64,000 bases of DNA from Bin87 sp965232895. GTDB lineage: Bacteria > Chloroflexota > Dehalococcoidia > Lucifugimonadales > UBA3495. Shown here piece after piece: positions 1-7,566 of this stretch. The notes under the pieces were generated by a model. That model was given only the letters and a program-made list of their open reading frames with translations, was not told where the DNA came from and did no database searches. Position numbers and translations under genes: made by a program. The first letter of the stretch is position 1. Each line of letters starts with the position of its first letter. The stretch spans positions 4,056,765 through 4,120,764 of the forward strand of contig OZ247430.1 in NCBI GenBank assembly GCA_965232895.1, read 5' to 3'.

Positions 1-38
1 GTTTCTAATTAGACAGGGTGCCGTACTCTCCGGTCAGC

Positions 39-818
39 CTACGGTTCCTGTGCACCCAGTTGCGCTCTGAGGCGGGCCAGTTCGGCTTCCGCGGCGTCGG
101 CGCGGGCTTCCGCCTGGCTGCGGGCGGCTTGCTCGAGGTTGAGTTCGGCTTCAGCGACCGCGCGGGCTTCCTGTTCTCGGTCGCCCCGGAGCTCGGCAGC
201 GGTGCGCTTGTCTATCGTCATCCCTGTTACTGGATCCAGCGCATCAAACTCCTCACCATCCCAGCAAAACACCACGTCCAGCAACTGGCTGTGCGCCCGC
301 ACCGAATCGTCGTCGCCGTGCTGCAACGCATATTCTTCATACCGGCCCGCCACCAAACGCTCACCCGTAATCGGCGTGCCGTATAGCCTGCCGCCCGTGG
401 GGTCAAACCGCCAGTACTCCTGTATCTCCAGCCGTTGGTACAGATCCCGCTTCCAGCCTAAATCGTTCGCCGCCGTGCTCGGCGACGCCACTTCCATCAC
501 GAAGTCCGGGGGCTTTCCGATTTCCCAAATCCAGAAGTTCGGCAGGTTCTCGCAGATGCCCGCCACGTCAACGTCAAAAGCGATGAACAAATCCGGCGCG
601 ACCCGACGGTTGCCGTCGGTTACGTCGTATGAGACGAAGCCGCCGCCGTTCACGAACACGTCAGGCCGATCCTGATAACGCTCATAGAGCAGCCCGGATA
701 TTCGGAATACGGTGGGCCACTGCTCCATGTCGTCCTCAATTCGCTCCGGTTCTTCGTAGAAGATGTCGGGCAGGGTTCTCATCTTCCAGGCATTGGTGGT
801 TATTCGCGTGGCGGCCAT
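39..818 (-). CDS. Uma2 family (DUF820) endonuclease-like protein with C-terminal coiled coil
   Basis: About 259 aa. The centre matches the Uma2/DUF820 fold, a PD-(D/E)XK-like nuclease family abundant in cyanobacteria and Chloroflexota: 'APDLFIAFD', then 'PDFVMEVASPSTAANDLG' followed by a Lys, Tyr and a 'EYWRFDP' strand. The last ~60 residues are Ala/Glu/Arg-rich heptads (EQEARAVAEAELN...), which predict a coiled coil for oligomerisation or partner binding. I chose the ATG at 818 because GGAG lies 7 nt upstream; the frame stays open to 887, but those residues are basic and unlike the family. The cellular role of Uma2 proteins is not settled, so the nuclease function is inferred from the fold. 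It stands alone downstream of the hydantoinase gene. Confidence 0.85.
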   Translation of the reverse strand: MAATRITTNAWKMRTLPDIFYEEPERIEDDMEQWPTVFRISGLLYERYQDRPDVFVNGGGFVSYDVTDGNRRVAPDLFIAFDVDVAGICENLPNFWIWEIGKPPDFVMEVASPSTAANDLGWKRDLYQRLEIQEYWRFDPTGGRLYGTPITGERLVAGRYEEYALQHGDDDSVRAHSQLLDVVFCWDGEEFDALDPVTGMTIDKRTAAELRGDREQEARAVAEAELNLEQAARSQAEARADAAEAELARLRAQLGAQEP

Positions 819-921
819 GAAAAATCTCCAACGCTGAGCGACAGGTTTGGACGATCGAAGTATATGCTGTCTCCGCGGCGCCCTCAACGATCGTCAATGG
901 TGATTGGCGGAATGGATGTGA

Positions 922-943
922 AGGGCGGGTGGTCTGCCGCCCT
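922..943 (-). terminator. Possible hairpin terminator after the hydantoinase gene
   Basis: A 7-bp stem (agggcgg 922-928 with ccgccct 937-943) and 8-nt loop lie just past the hyuAB stop at 951. No U-tract follows on the minus strand, so this may be only a weak or factor-dependent end. Confidence 0.3.
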
Positions 944-950
944 GAATTCT

Positions 951-3900
951 CTATCGGGTTACATAACCGTTCTTCAGGTCCCACGCTGCCGCGACCTCGT
1001 CCCGGTCTCCCGGCAATCCGTATCCACCTCCTCCGGAGGACAGGCAGACAATATGGTCACCCGGCTTGACCAGGACGCCCACCTCTTTGGAACCCAGGAC
1101 GCGCTCGGTGCCGTCGGAGACGATCTTATAGTGGTGCGGCCGGCCGTCGGCGCCGCCGAAGAGGCCGAAGGGCGGGACCACAACGCCGTCGCCGGCGGTG
1201 TTGAGCAGGGCCGGCCCTTCACCTTCGTAGATCAGGTCACACACCGCACCCAGCCCTCCGCGCCAGGCTCCCGGCCCGCCCGAGTCTGGAAGCAGCTCGT
1301 GACGCTCGATGAATAAGGGGAACCGCTCTTCCGTCACCTCGATGCTGGGTGACCGAATGCCGCCGGCCACGTTGATCTCGCCCACGTTGGACCAGCCATC
1401 GAAACCCTCCGACGCTCCCCCGCCGCCCCGGGCCAGGAAGAAATGCCAGATGAACTGCCGCCCCGTCCTGGGATCCATCCCCGTGATGGCGTAGCGCAGA
1501 CGACGGGAGAAGCCCGCGGACACGGCGGCCGGAATCGCGGGAGCCAGAGCCTTGAACACCGCCTCAACCACCTCCTCGGCGCAGTGGTTGGTGCTCATGC
1601 ACACCGGAGCCGGCGGGTTGGCATTGACCACCAGGCCACGCGGGGCGACTATTTGAACCGGCCGCATGGAGCCCTCGTTGCGGGCCACATCCATAGGGGC
1701 CAGATACATGATGGCAGCGTGAGCCAGCGACCGGGTGTTGGCGTAGGCGCTGTTGATGAACCCCTCCACCTGCGGGCTGGAATCGCTGAGGTCGATGGTC
1801 ATGGAGTCGCCGGAGATGATGACCTTGGCCCGAATGGGCACGAGCTTGCTGTCGAAACCGTCGTCGTCCACCAGCGATTCCCCGTGGTACACCCCGTCGG
1901 GCCATCCGGAAATGAACTGCCGGACCTGCCGCTCGGTGGCCGCCAGGATCTCGGATACCACCGCCATCAGCCGGTCGGCGCCGTAGTCCGCGAGCAGCGA
2001 TTGGATTCTTTGCGCCGCCAGCGTCACGGAACCTATCTGTGCGTTGAGATCGCCCAGGAAATTCTCGGGCTGCCGCACATTGGCCGACATCATCTGGAGC
2101 AGGTCGTTACGGGGTACGCCCTTGTCATAAAGCCGCAACGGAGGTATGCGCAGTCCCTCCTGGAATATCTCGTTGGCTCCCGGGTTGTAACCTCCGTGGG
2201 TGCCTCCGCCAACGTCGCTGTGGTGCGCGCGGTTCACTCCGTAAAACAGGAGTTTTCCTTCGTGAAAGACGGGCCGAATTATCGTGATGTCCGGCAGATG
2301 ACTGCCCCCGAAATAAGGGTCGTTCAGGATGAACAGATCACCGTCGTATATGTCCTCGCCGAAGTAGTCCCGAACCGCGGCGCCGGCCACCGGGAGCGCG
2401 CTGATGTGCACCGGGATGCCTTCACCTTGAGCCACCAGTTGGCAGTCGCCATCAAGGATAGCGGTGGAAAAATCCCGGCTGGAGTTGAGTATCTGGGACA
2501 TGGCCGTGCGCAGCATCGCCTCGGTCATCTCCTGGGCGATGGACTCCAACCGGTGCTCGACCACTGCCATGGTGATCGGGTCGTTGTGCTCGGCGCCGTC
2601 CGCAGCGTCGGTCCGGGTGGAACTGGCCGCGGTGGTCTGGCCGCCCGGAGTGGCTTGCTGACTCACCTGCAACTCCACTCCACCCATGGCGTCAACCGTG
2701 GCGCGGTCTCCGGGCCACATCAGGATGGTGGTGAATTCCGATTCCAGGATCGCCGGGCCGGTGATTTCCGTGCCCGCGGGCAATTTGTCCGCAGCGTAGA
2801 TTTGCGCTTCGCACCAGTCCTCCAGGTAAACGCGGCGAGAGCCTACAGGCGCTGCCCGGTCCCCAGCCTCCATCTGGTCCAACTGGGCAATCCTGGGCAG
2901 TTTGCCTACCGCCACCGATCGCAATGTGACCAGCCGCACCTCCTGATCCTGCTGGTTGTAGGAGTAAAGCTCCTCGTATCTGCGATGGAAATTGGACGTG
3001 AGTTCGGCCAGGAACTCTGTGTCCGGCAGCGCAGGTTCGGGCAGCGGCACTGTTACTTCGTAGATTTGGTCCAGGTATCGCATGTCGGCCGAATACTGGA
3101 TTTCCACCGCCTGCGCGGCAACGCCCTGGGAGAGCAGTTTTTCCCTCCCTTGTGCCCCCAGTTCCGCCAAGACGACGCGCAGTTCGTTCAGGTCAAGCCG
3201 GTCCAGACTCACCGGATATGATCGGAAGAAGTCGTACCTGATGTCCGTGTTCAGCATCCCGTATGCAGACAACACGGGGGCCGACGATGGGATGTACACT
3301 TTCCCCACCTGGAGCTGCCGGGCGACCTCGGAAGCATGGAGACCCGACGCTCCCCCAAATCCCATCATGCTGAACTCGCGCGGGTCAACGCCGCGCTGCA
3401 CCGACATCAGCCGGATCCCCTCGGCGATGGTGGTGCACACGACCTTGAACACGCCAAACGCGGCCTCCGCGTCGGTGAGGTTGAGCGGAGAACCGACATG
3501 GTCAGCGAGCGCCCGCTGGGCCGCTGCGGTGTCGAGGCTGGCCCGACCGCCGAGGAAGTTGCTGGCGTCCAGGTAGCCGAGCGCCAGGCTGGCATCGGTT
3601 ACGGTGGGGTTGACGCCGCCCTTGCCATAGCAGGCCGGACCGGGATCCGCGCCGGCGCTGTCCGGGCCGACGTGGAGGATGCCACCCTCATCCACTCTGG
3701 CGATGCTGCCTCCGCCGGCGCCCAGGGTGTGGATATCGATCATCGGAGCGGCAATCTTCCAACCGGCCTCGAACTTCTCGTTGGTGATATGCGGGACTCC
3801 GTTTTCGATCAGCGAAATGTCCGTGCTCGTCCCGCCCATGTCGAAGGCGATGATCTTTGGTTCCGTCAACAGCTGTCCCAGGTACGCGGCGGCGCTGACG

Positions 3901-4706
3901 CCTCCGGCCGGGCCCGACAATATGGCCCGCACCGCCATCCGGCGGGAGTCGTCGATTGGCGCAACCCCGCCGTTGGACTGCATGATCAGCATGTCTTTCA
4001 GTTGCGGGTACGCTTCGAAGCGCTCTGCCAGGTGGGAAAGATAACTGCTGAACACCGGACCAACGTAGGAGTTGATCACCGTCGTGCTCAGGCGGTCAAA
4101 TTCCTTGATTTGAGGGATCACCTCGTGGGAGAGGGAAGTGTAAAGATCCGGGAATCGGCGACGTATTATTTCTCCCGCCTGTTGCTCGTGGGAAGGATTG
4201 AGGTACGAGAACAGGAAACAAACCGCCAGCGCTTCGGCTCCCTCTTGAACCAGGTATTCCAGTTGTTGTTCCAGCGATGTAGTGTCCAGCGGACGCTGAA
4301 CGACGCCGTTCGCTCTGATCCGTTCCGGGACGTCCACCCGCAGGTAGCGGGCGGCCAGCGGTTCCACGGGCGTCATCCGCAGGTTGTACCGGTCTTCTTT
4401 CAAGCCCTCTCGCATCTCCAGCAGATCGCGAAAGCCGTCGGTGGTGATCAGTCCAACCTTGGCGCCTTTCCGCTCTACCAGCGTGTTCGTTGCGACGGTG
4501 GAACCGTGGATCACCAGGTCAGTGTCTCCAAGCAATTGGCCCAGCGACAGGCTGTACGCGGCGGCGGCTTCCCGCAGGCCGGTCATGACGCCCAGCGACG
4601 GGTCGTCGGGAGTGGTCGGCGTTTTGAAAAAGCGCGGCCCCCCGGTCTCGCCAACCACCACGAAGTCTGTGAAAGTGCCTCCGACGTCTATCCCGATTTT
4701 GTACAC
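951..4706 (-). CDS. Fused hydantoinase/5-oxoprolinase, HyuA-HyuB in one chain
   Basis: 1251 aa. The N-terminal ~680 residues are HyuA/5-oxoprolinase N-type (sugar kinase-like ATPase): 'YKIGIDVGGTFTDFVVV' at the start and 'HGSTVATNTLVERKGAKVGL'. A Thr/Ala-rich linker leads to HyuB, beginning near 'HNDPITMAVVEHRLESIAQE' and containing 'LNDPYFGGSHLPDITII'. The family performs ATP-dependent opening of cyclic amides such as hydantoins or 5-oxoproline; the substrate cannot be read from sequence. The fused order resembles eukaryotic 5-oxoprolinase (~1290 aa), whereas many bacteria keep two genes. Start: the GTG at 4706, because AGGAGG (4713-4718) sits 6 nt upstream; the in-frame ATG at 4719-4721 would place that ribosome site inside the gene. 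The frame running further upstream enters the MITE-like element and is not coding. Confidence 0.9.
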   Translation of the reverse strand: MYKIGIDVGGTFTDFVVVGETGGPRFFKTPTTPDDPSLGVMTGLREAAAAYSLSLGQLLGDTDLVIHGSTVATNTLVERKGAKVGLITTDGFRDLLEMREGLKEDRYNLRMTPVEPLAARYLRVDVPERIRANGVVQRPLDTTSLEQQLEYLVQEGAEALAVCFLFSYLNPSHEQQAGEIIRRRFPDLYTSLSHEVIPQIKEFDRLSTTVINSYVGPVFSSYLSHLAERFEAYPQLKDMLIMQSNGGVAPIDDSRRMAVRAILSGPAGGVSAAAYLGQLLTEPKIIAFDMGGTSTDISLIENGVPHITNEKFEAGWKIAAPMIDIHTLGAGGGSIARVDEGGILHVGPDSAGADPGPACYGKGGVNPTVTDASLALGYLDASNFLGGRASLDTAAAQRALADHVGSPLNLTDAEAAFGVFKVVCTTIAEGIRLMSVQRGVDPREFSMMGFGGASGLHASEVARQLQVGKVYIPSSAPVLSAYGMLNTDIRYDFFRSYPVSLDRLDLNELRVVLAELGAQGREKLLSQGVAAQAVEIQYSADMRYLDQIYEVTVPLPEPALPDTEFLAELTSNFHRRYEELYSYNQQDQEVRLVTLRSVAVGKLPRIAQLDQMEAGDRAAPVGSRRVYLEDWCEAQIYAADKLPAGTEITGPAILESEFTTILMWPGDRATVDAMGGVELQVSQQATPGGQTTAASSTRTDAADGAEHNDPITMAVVEHRLESIAQEMTEAMLRTAMSQILNSSRDFSTAILDGDCQLVAQGEGIPVHISALPVAGAAVRDYFGEDIYDGDLFILNDPYFGGSHLPDITIIRPVFHEGKLLFYGVNRAHHSDVGGGTHGGYNPGANEIFQEGLRIPPLRLYDKGVPRNDLLQMMSANVRQPENFLGDLNAQIGSVTLAAQRIQSLLADYGADRLMAVVSEILAATERQVRQFISGWPDGVYHGESLVDDDGFDSKLVPIRAKVIISGDSMTIDLSDSSPQVEGFINSAYANTRSLAHAAIMYLAPMDVARNEGSMRPVQIVAPRGLVVNANPPAPVCMSTNHCAEEVVEAVFKALAPAIPAAVSAGFSRRLRYAITGMDPRTGRQFIWHFFLARGGGGASEGFDGWSNVGEINVAGGIRSPSIEVTEERFPLFIERHELLPDSGGPGAWRGGLGAVCDLIYEGEGPALLNTAGDGVVVPPFGLFGGADGRPHHYKIVSDGTERVLGSKEVGVLVKPGDHIVCLSSGGGGYGLPGDRDEVAAAWDLKNGYVTR

Positions 4707-4712
4707 CTGGGA

Positions 4713-4718
4713 CCTCCT
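4713..4718 (-). promoter_or_regulatory. Shine-Dalgarno site that decides the hyuAB start
   Basis: A perfect AGGAGG on the minus strand, 6 nt before GTG 4706. It directly follows an in-frame ATG (4719-4721), so an automatic ATG call would add five wrong residues (MRRSQ). Confidence 0.75.
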
Positions 4719-4832
4719 CATTCTGATGGGCGCGACTGTGCCCGACCGACAGCATGATACGCCATCCGATCCGCGGCTTGAGTGGCTCCGAATTGATTTG
4801 TTCCCGGCAACCCCGGCCTGAGCTGGGGTGCC

Positions 4833-5000
4833 CTGACTAATGCAGGGCAATCGCATCATAGGCTCCACGCCCGTCACTCCGGCGAAAGCCGGAGTCCATT
4901 GGTCATAGAACGAATTTGAAGCGTATTTGACGAATTCGATCACTGGATTCCTGCTTGCGCAGGAATGACAGCGATGATGCGATTGCCCTGCTGACTAATG
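4833..5000. mobile_element. MITE-like element with 17-bp terminal inverted repeats and 10-bp target duplication
   Basis: The element body is 4843-4990 (148 bp). Its ends are exact inverted repeats: cagggcaatcgcatcat (4843-4859) and atgatgcgattgccctg (4974-4990). The ten bases ctgactaatg flank it directly at 4833-4842 and 4991-5000, as expected of a target-site duplication. Inside are two REP-like palindromes: actccggc-gaaa-gccggagt (4876-4895) and attcctgc-ttgc-gcaggaat (4947-4966). There is no transposase frame, so movement would need an enzyme supplied elsewhere. A 10-bp duplication would suit several IS families; I cannot assign one. Confidence 0.8.
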
Positions 5001-5008
5001 CGTGTCGT

Positions 5009-5037
5009 TTGCCGTGGTTCCTACCCGCAGATATAAT
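5009..5037 (+). promoter_or_regulatory. Sigma-70-like promoter next to the MITE-like element
   Basis: TTGCCG (5009-5014), 17-bp spacer, TATAAT (5032-5037). Predicted start near 5044, which would leave a leader of about 280 nt before the LLM gene at 5327. The 5044-5326 stretch has no convincing ORF, tRNA or riboswitch that I can recognise. Confidence 0.45.
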
Positions 5038-5326
5038 TCTTGCCGTCTACGGTACCTAACTCGCTTTGGCCGGCACAATGTGGCCATCATGAGCACCGGT
5101 GGCGCTTGAGGACGTCTCCAAAATGTTGCCCCCGAACTTATGGCGCGCCGTGCGCTGTGCAACTCCCCGGGTTTACGAATAGCGCATTCTCCACGGCACG
5201 ATGTTTTGCGTGTGCCGGCCCATAGCCGAATAAGGGCAACGACACAAAGCCCTATGATGTCGGAAAGGTGGCCAGCCCATCGACCGGACCAAATCAACGA
5301 ACGATCACCTCACTGGAGTAATTTCT

Positions 5327-6352
5327 ATGAAGTTCGGCATTATGGCGATGCCCCAGCATCCATCAACCGACTCCGCCACGCAGCGATTCCACGAAACCGT
5401 GGAGTTGACGCGGTTGGCTCGGGACGCCGGCTTCAGTTCGATCGCCTGCGGCCAGCATTTCCTTTCGCCGCCGTACCAGAACCTCCAGAGCATCCCGCTG
5501 CTGGCCCGGCTGGCCGCCGACTCGGGCGACATGCGTCTCGTGCTGTCCATTCTGCTGCTGCCTCTGTATTCACCCGCTGACGTGGCGGAAACCGTGGCGA
5601 CGCTGGACGTCATCAGCGATGGTCGCGTGGTGCTGGGCGTCGGTCTCGGATACCGCGACATCGAGTACCAGGCGTTTAACGTAGAGCGGCGACATCGGGT
5701 TGGGCGCTTCCTGGAAAGCCTGGAACTCGTCCGCAGGCTGTGGACCGAGGAAGAAGTCACGTTCCACGGCAAACACTTCAATCTGGACAACGCGACCTGT
5801 GCTATTCGACCGGTGCAGCAGCCGCATCCGCCAATGTGGGTCGCGGCCAACTTTGACACCGTGGTCCGCAGAGCCGGTGAACTCGGCTTGCCCTGGTTCG
5901 TCAATCCCCACGCCACCCTGGCCACCCTGGAACGACAGACGGCAATCTACAAGGAAGGCCTGGCCGCCGGCGGACAGGAGATGCCCGCCGAGATGCCCAT
6001 AATCAAGGAGATGCACATCGCGCCGACCCATGAAGAGGCGGTCCGGAATGCGCAGCCCTACATGGAAGCCAAGTATCAGGCCTACGCCGACTGGGGCCAG
6101 GACAAAGCCCTGCCCGGCGAGGAGGATTTCCGGATTCCCTTCGAAGAACTGGCCCGAGACCGGTTCATCCTCGGCAGCGGGGAAGAGGTTATCCAACAGA
6201 TCGAAGACCACCACCAGCGCGTGGGCGCGAACCACTTCATGTTCCGGATCTGGTATCCGGGCATGGATGCCCGCATGGCGATGCGCGTCGTGGAACAGAT
6301 GGGCGACACGGTCATTCCGTATTTCGAAAGCCGGTACGGTACAGAGAACTGA
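5327..6352 (+). CDS. LLM class flavin-dependent oxidoreductase
   Basis: 341 aa, usual length for the bacterial luciferase-like monooxygenase family (TIM barrel binding FMN or F420). Family signatures: N-terminal 'MKFGIMAMPQ', the 'DVISDGRVVLGVGLGYRDIE' block, 'HPPMWVAANFDTVVRRAG', and a C-terminal 'ILGSGEEVIQQIEDHHQRVG'. GGAG lies 8 nt before the ATG. These enzymes oxidise or monooxygenate diverse organic substrates; neither substrate nor cofactor can be decided here. It is one of two LLM genes in the window (the other is at 35047-35889); they are not close copies. It runs in the same direction as yvcK, which has its own promoter. Confidence 0.9.
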   Translation: MKFGIMAMPQHPSTDSATQRFHETVELTRLARDAGFSSIACGQHFLSPPYQNLQSIPLLARLAADSGDMRLVLSILLLPLYSPADVAETVATLDVISDGRVVLGVGLGYRDIEYQAFNVERRHRVGRFLESLELVRRLWTEEEVTFHGKHFNLDNATCAIRPVQQPHPPMWVAANFDTVVRRAGELGLPWFVNPHATLATLERQTAIYKEGLAAGGQEMPAEMPIIKEMHIAPTHEEAVRNAQPYMEAKYQAYADWGQDKALPGEEDFRIPFEELARDRFILGSGEEVIQQIEDHHQRVGANHFMFRIWYPGMDARMAMRVVEQMGDTVIPYFESRYGTEN

Positions 6353-6361
6353 CCCCTGCGG

Positions 6362-6391
6362 TTGACTGGGCCAGCTGACCGTCCATATACT
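6362..6391 (+). promoter_or_regulatory. Promoter of yvcK-glmS
   Basis: TTGACT (6362-6367), 18-bp spacer, TATACT (6386-6391). Start predicted near 6398, giving a ~60-nt leader to yvcK at 6460. Confidence 0.6.
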
Positions 6392-6459
6392 GCTACGGGC
6401 CCAAACTCGGCGACAAGGCTATCCGCCTGCAAGATTCGACGGGTTTCGGCCGGATATCG

Positions 6460-7548
6460 ATGAACAATAAGAAAATCGTCGTAGTCGGCGGCGGTACTGG
6501 CAACCATACCACCCTGACCGGACTGCGATCCCGTGAATGTGATGTCACGGCGATAGTGGCGATGAGCGATAGTGGCGGCAGCAGTGGCCGACTTCGCGAG
6601 GAATTGGGCCATCTGCCGCCCGGGGACCTGCGCCGTTGTTTGATGGCCTTGGCTTCCGACTCCCCCGAATCCAACCTGATGCGGCAGCTGTTCGATTACC
6701 GTTTTTCCACCGGCGACGGGCTGAACGGCCACAGTTTCGGAAACCTGCTCCTGGCCGCCCTCACCGAAGTCACGGGAGACACGATCACCGCAATTGATGA
6801 GGCGGCGCGAATTCTCGGGATTCGGGGCACGGTGCTACCGGTCACCTTGACGCGGTCTACCTTGTGCGCCCGGCTGGTGGATGGCTCCGAACTGACCGGC
6901 GAGTCAGCCATCGACCTGAGAAACGACCGCCTCGACGTCGCCATCGATTACATCCATTTGGACCCAAAGGCGTACGTGTACCCACCGGTTCTGGACGCCA
7001 TCGCCGAAGCCGACGCCATCATACTGGGCCCCGGCGACATATACACCAGCGTGTTGCCAAATCTGTTGGTTGAGGACGTGGCGCAGGCGATCAACGATTC
7101 CGATGCCATGAAGATCCACGTTTGCAACCTGATGACCAAGCCCAACGAGAGCGCGGGGTTCCGCACCTCCGATTTCCTCGCCCTCCTGATGGAATACCTG
7201 GGCACCAGCCAACCTTTGGATTTCCTGCTGGCCAACAATACACCCGCGCCCCTGAGGTTGTTGCAGCGTTATGCCGCAGAAGGCCAACATCCGGTGGCTG
7301 TGGACGAGCCGGCGTCTCTGACCATGGTCGGGCGAATAGTGCAGAGACCGCTGCTGGCGCCCGGAGTTTTCATCCGCCACAACCCAACCGCATTGGCGGC
7401 GGCGATCATGGAGCTCGTCGACCCCGCGGGCGGAACACGCCGGGAGACGGCGGCTGCGTCATTGGTTTTCGACTGCGACGACCTTGGCGACGTGCTGGTG
7501 CCGCAAGAAACCATGACCGTTGGCAGCGCGAACGCCGACGGTGACTGA
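6460..7548 (+). CDS. yvcK: YvcK/GlmR family UDP-GlcNAc-binding regulator (gluconeogenesis factor)
   Basis: 362 aa, CofD/YvcK superfamily with a Rossmann-like core. Visible motifs: 'VVVGGGTGNHTTL' (residues 7-19), 'MSDSGGSSGRLREELG' (35-50), 'LPPGDLRRCLMAL', and 'ADAIILGPGDIYTSVLPNLL', the pattern that separates YvcK from CofD. In Bacillus subtilis the protein binds UDP-GlcNAc and stimulates GlmS, and it is needed for growth on gluconeogenic carbon. Here glmS begins only 18 nt after the stop, so the regulator and its known target probably share a transcript. It is ~45 residues longer than the B. subtilis protein, mainly at the C terminus. The family call is firm; the regulatory role is inferred. 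Confidence 0.9.
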   Translation: MNNKKIVVVGGGTGNHTTLTGLRSRECDVTAIVAMSDSGGSSGRLREELGHLPPGDLRRCLMALASDSPESNLMRQLFDYRFSTGDGLNGHSFGNLLLAALTEVTGDTITAIDEAARILGIRGTVLPVTLTRSTLCARLVDGSELTGESAIDLRNDRLDVAIDYIHLDPKAYVYPPVLDAIAEADAIILGPGDIYTSVLPNLLVEDVAQAINDSDAMKIHVCNLMTKPNESAGFRTSDFLALLMEYLGTSQPLDFLLANNTPAPLRLLQRYAAEGQHPVAVDEPASLTMVGRIVQRPLLAPGVFIRHNPTALAAAIMELVDPAGGTRRETAAASLVFDCDDLGDVLVPQETMTVGSANADGD

Positions 7549-7566
7549 TCCCCCGGTGACATAGGA

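Noticed and set aside
1443..4757. Long plus-strand frames (1443-3221, 3336-4757) opposite the hydantoinase gene
   Set aside because: They are antisense shadows of a well-supported gene in GC-rich DNA; translations are Arg/His/Gly-rich without family resemblance.
5140..5580. Frames 5140-5580 (+) and 4995-5297 (-) before the LLM gene
   Set aside because: No ribosome site, no homology-like motif, and the first overlaps the LLM gene in another frame.
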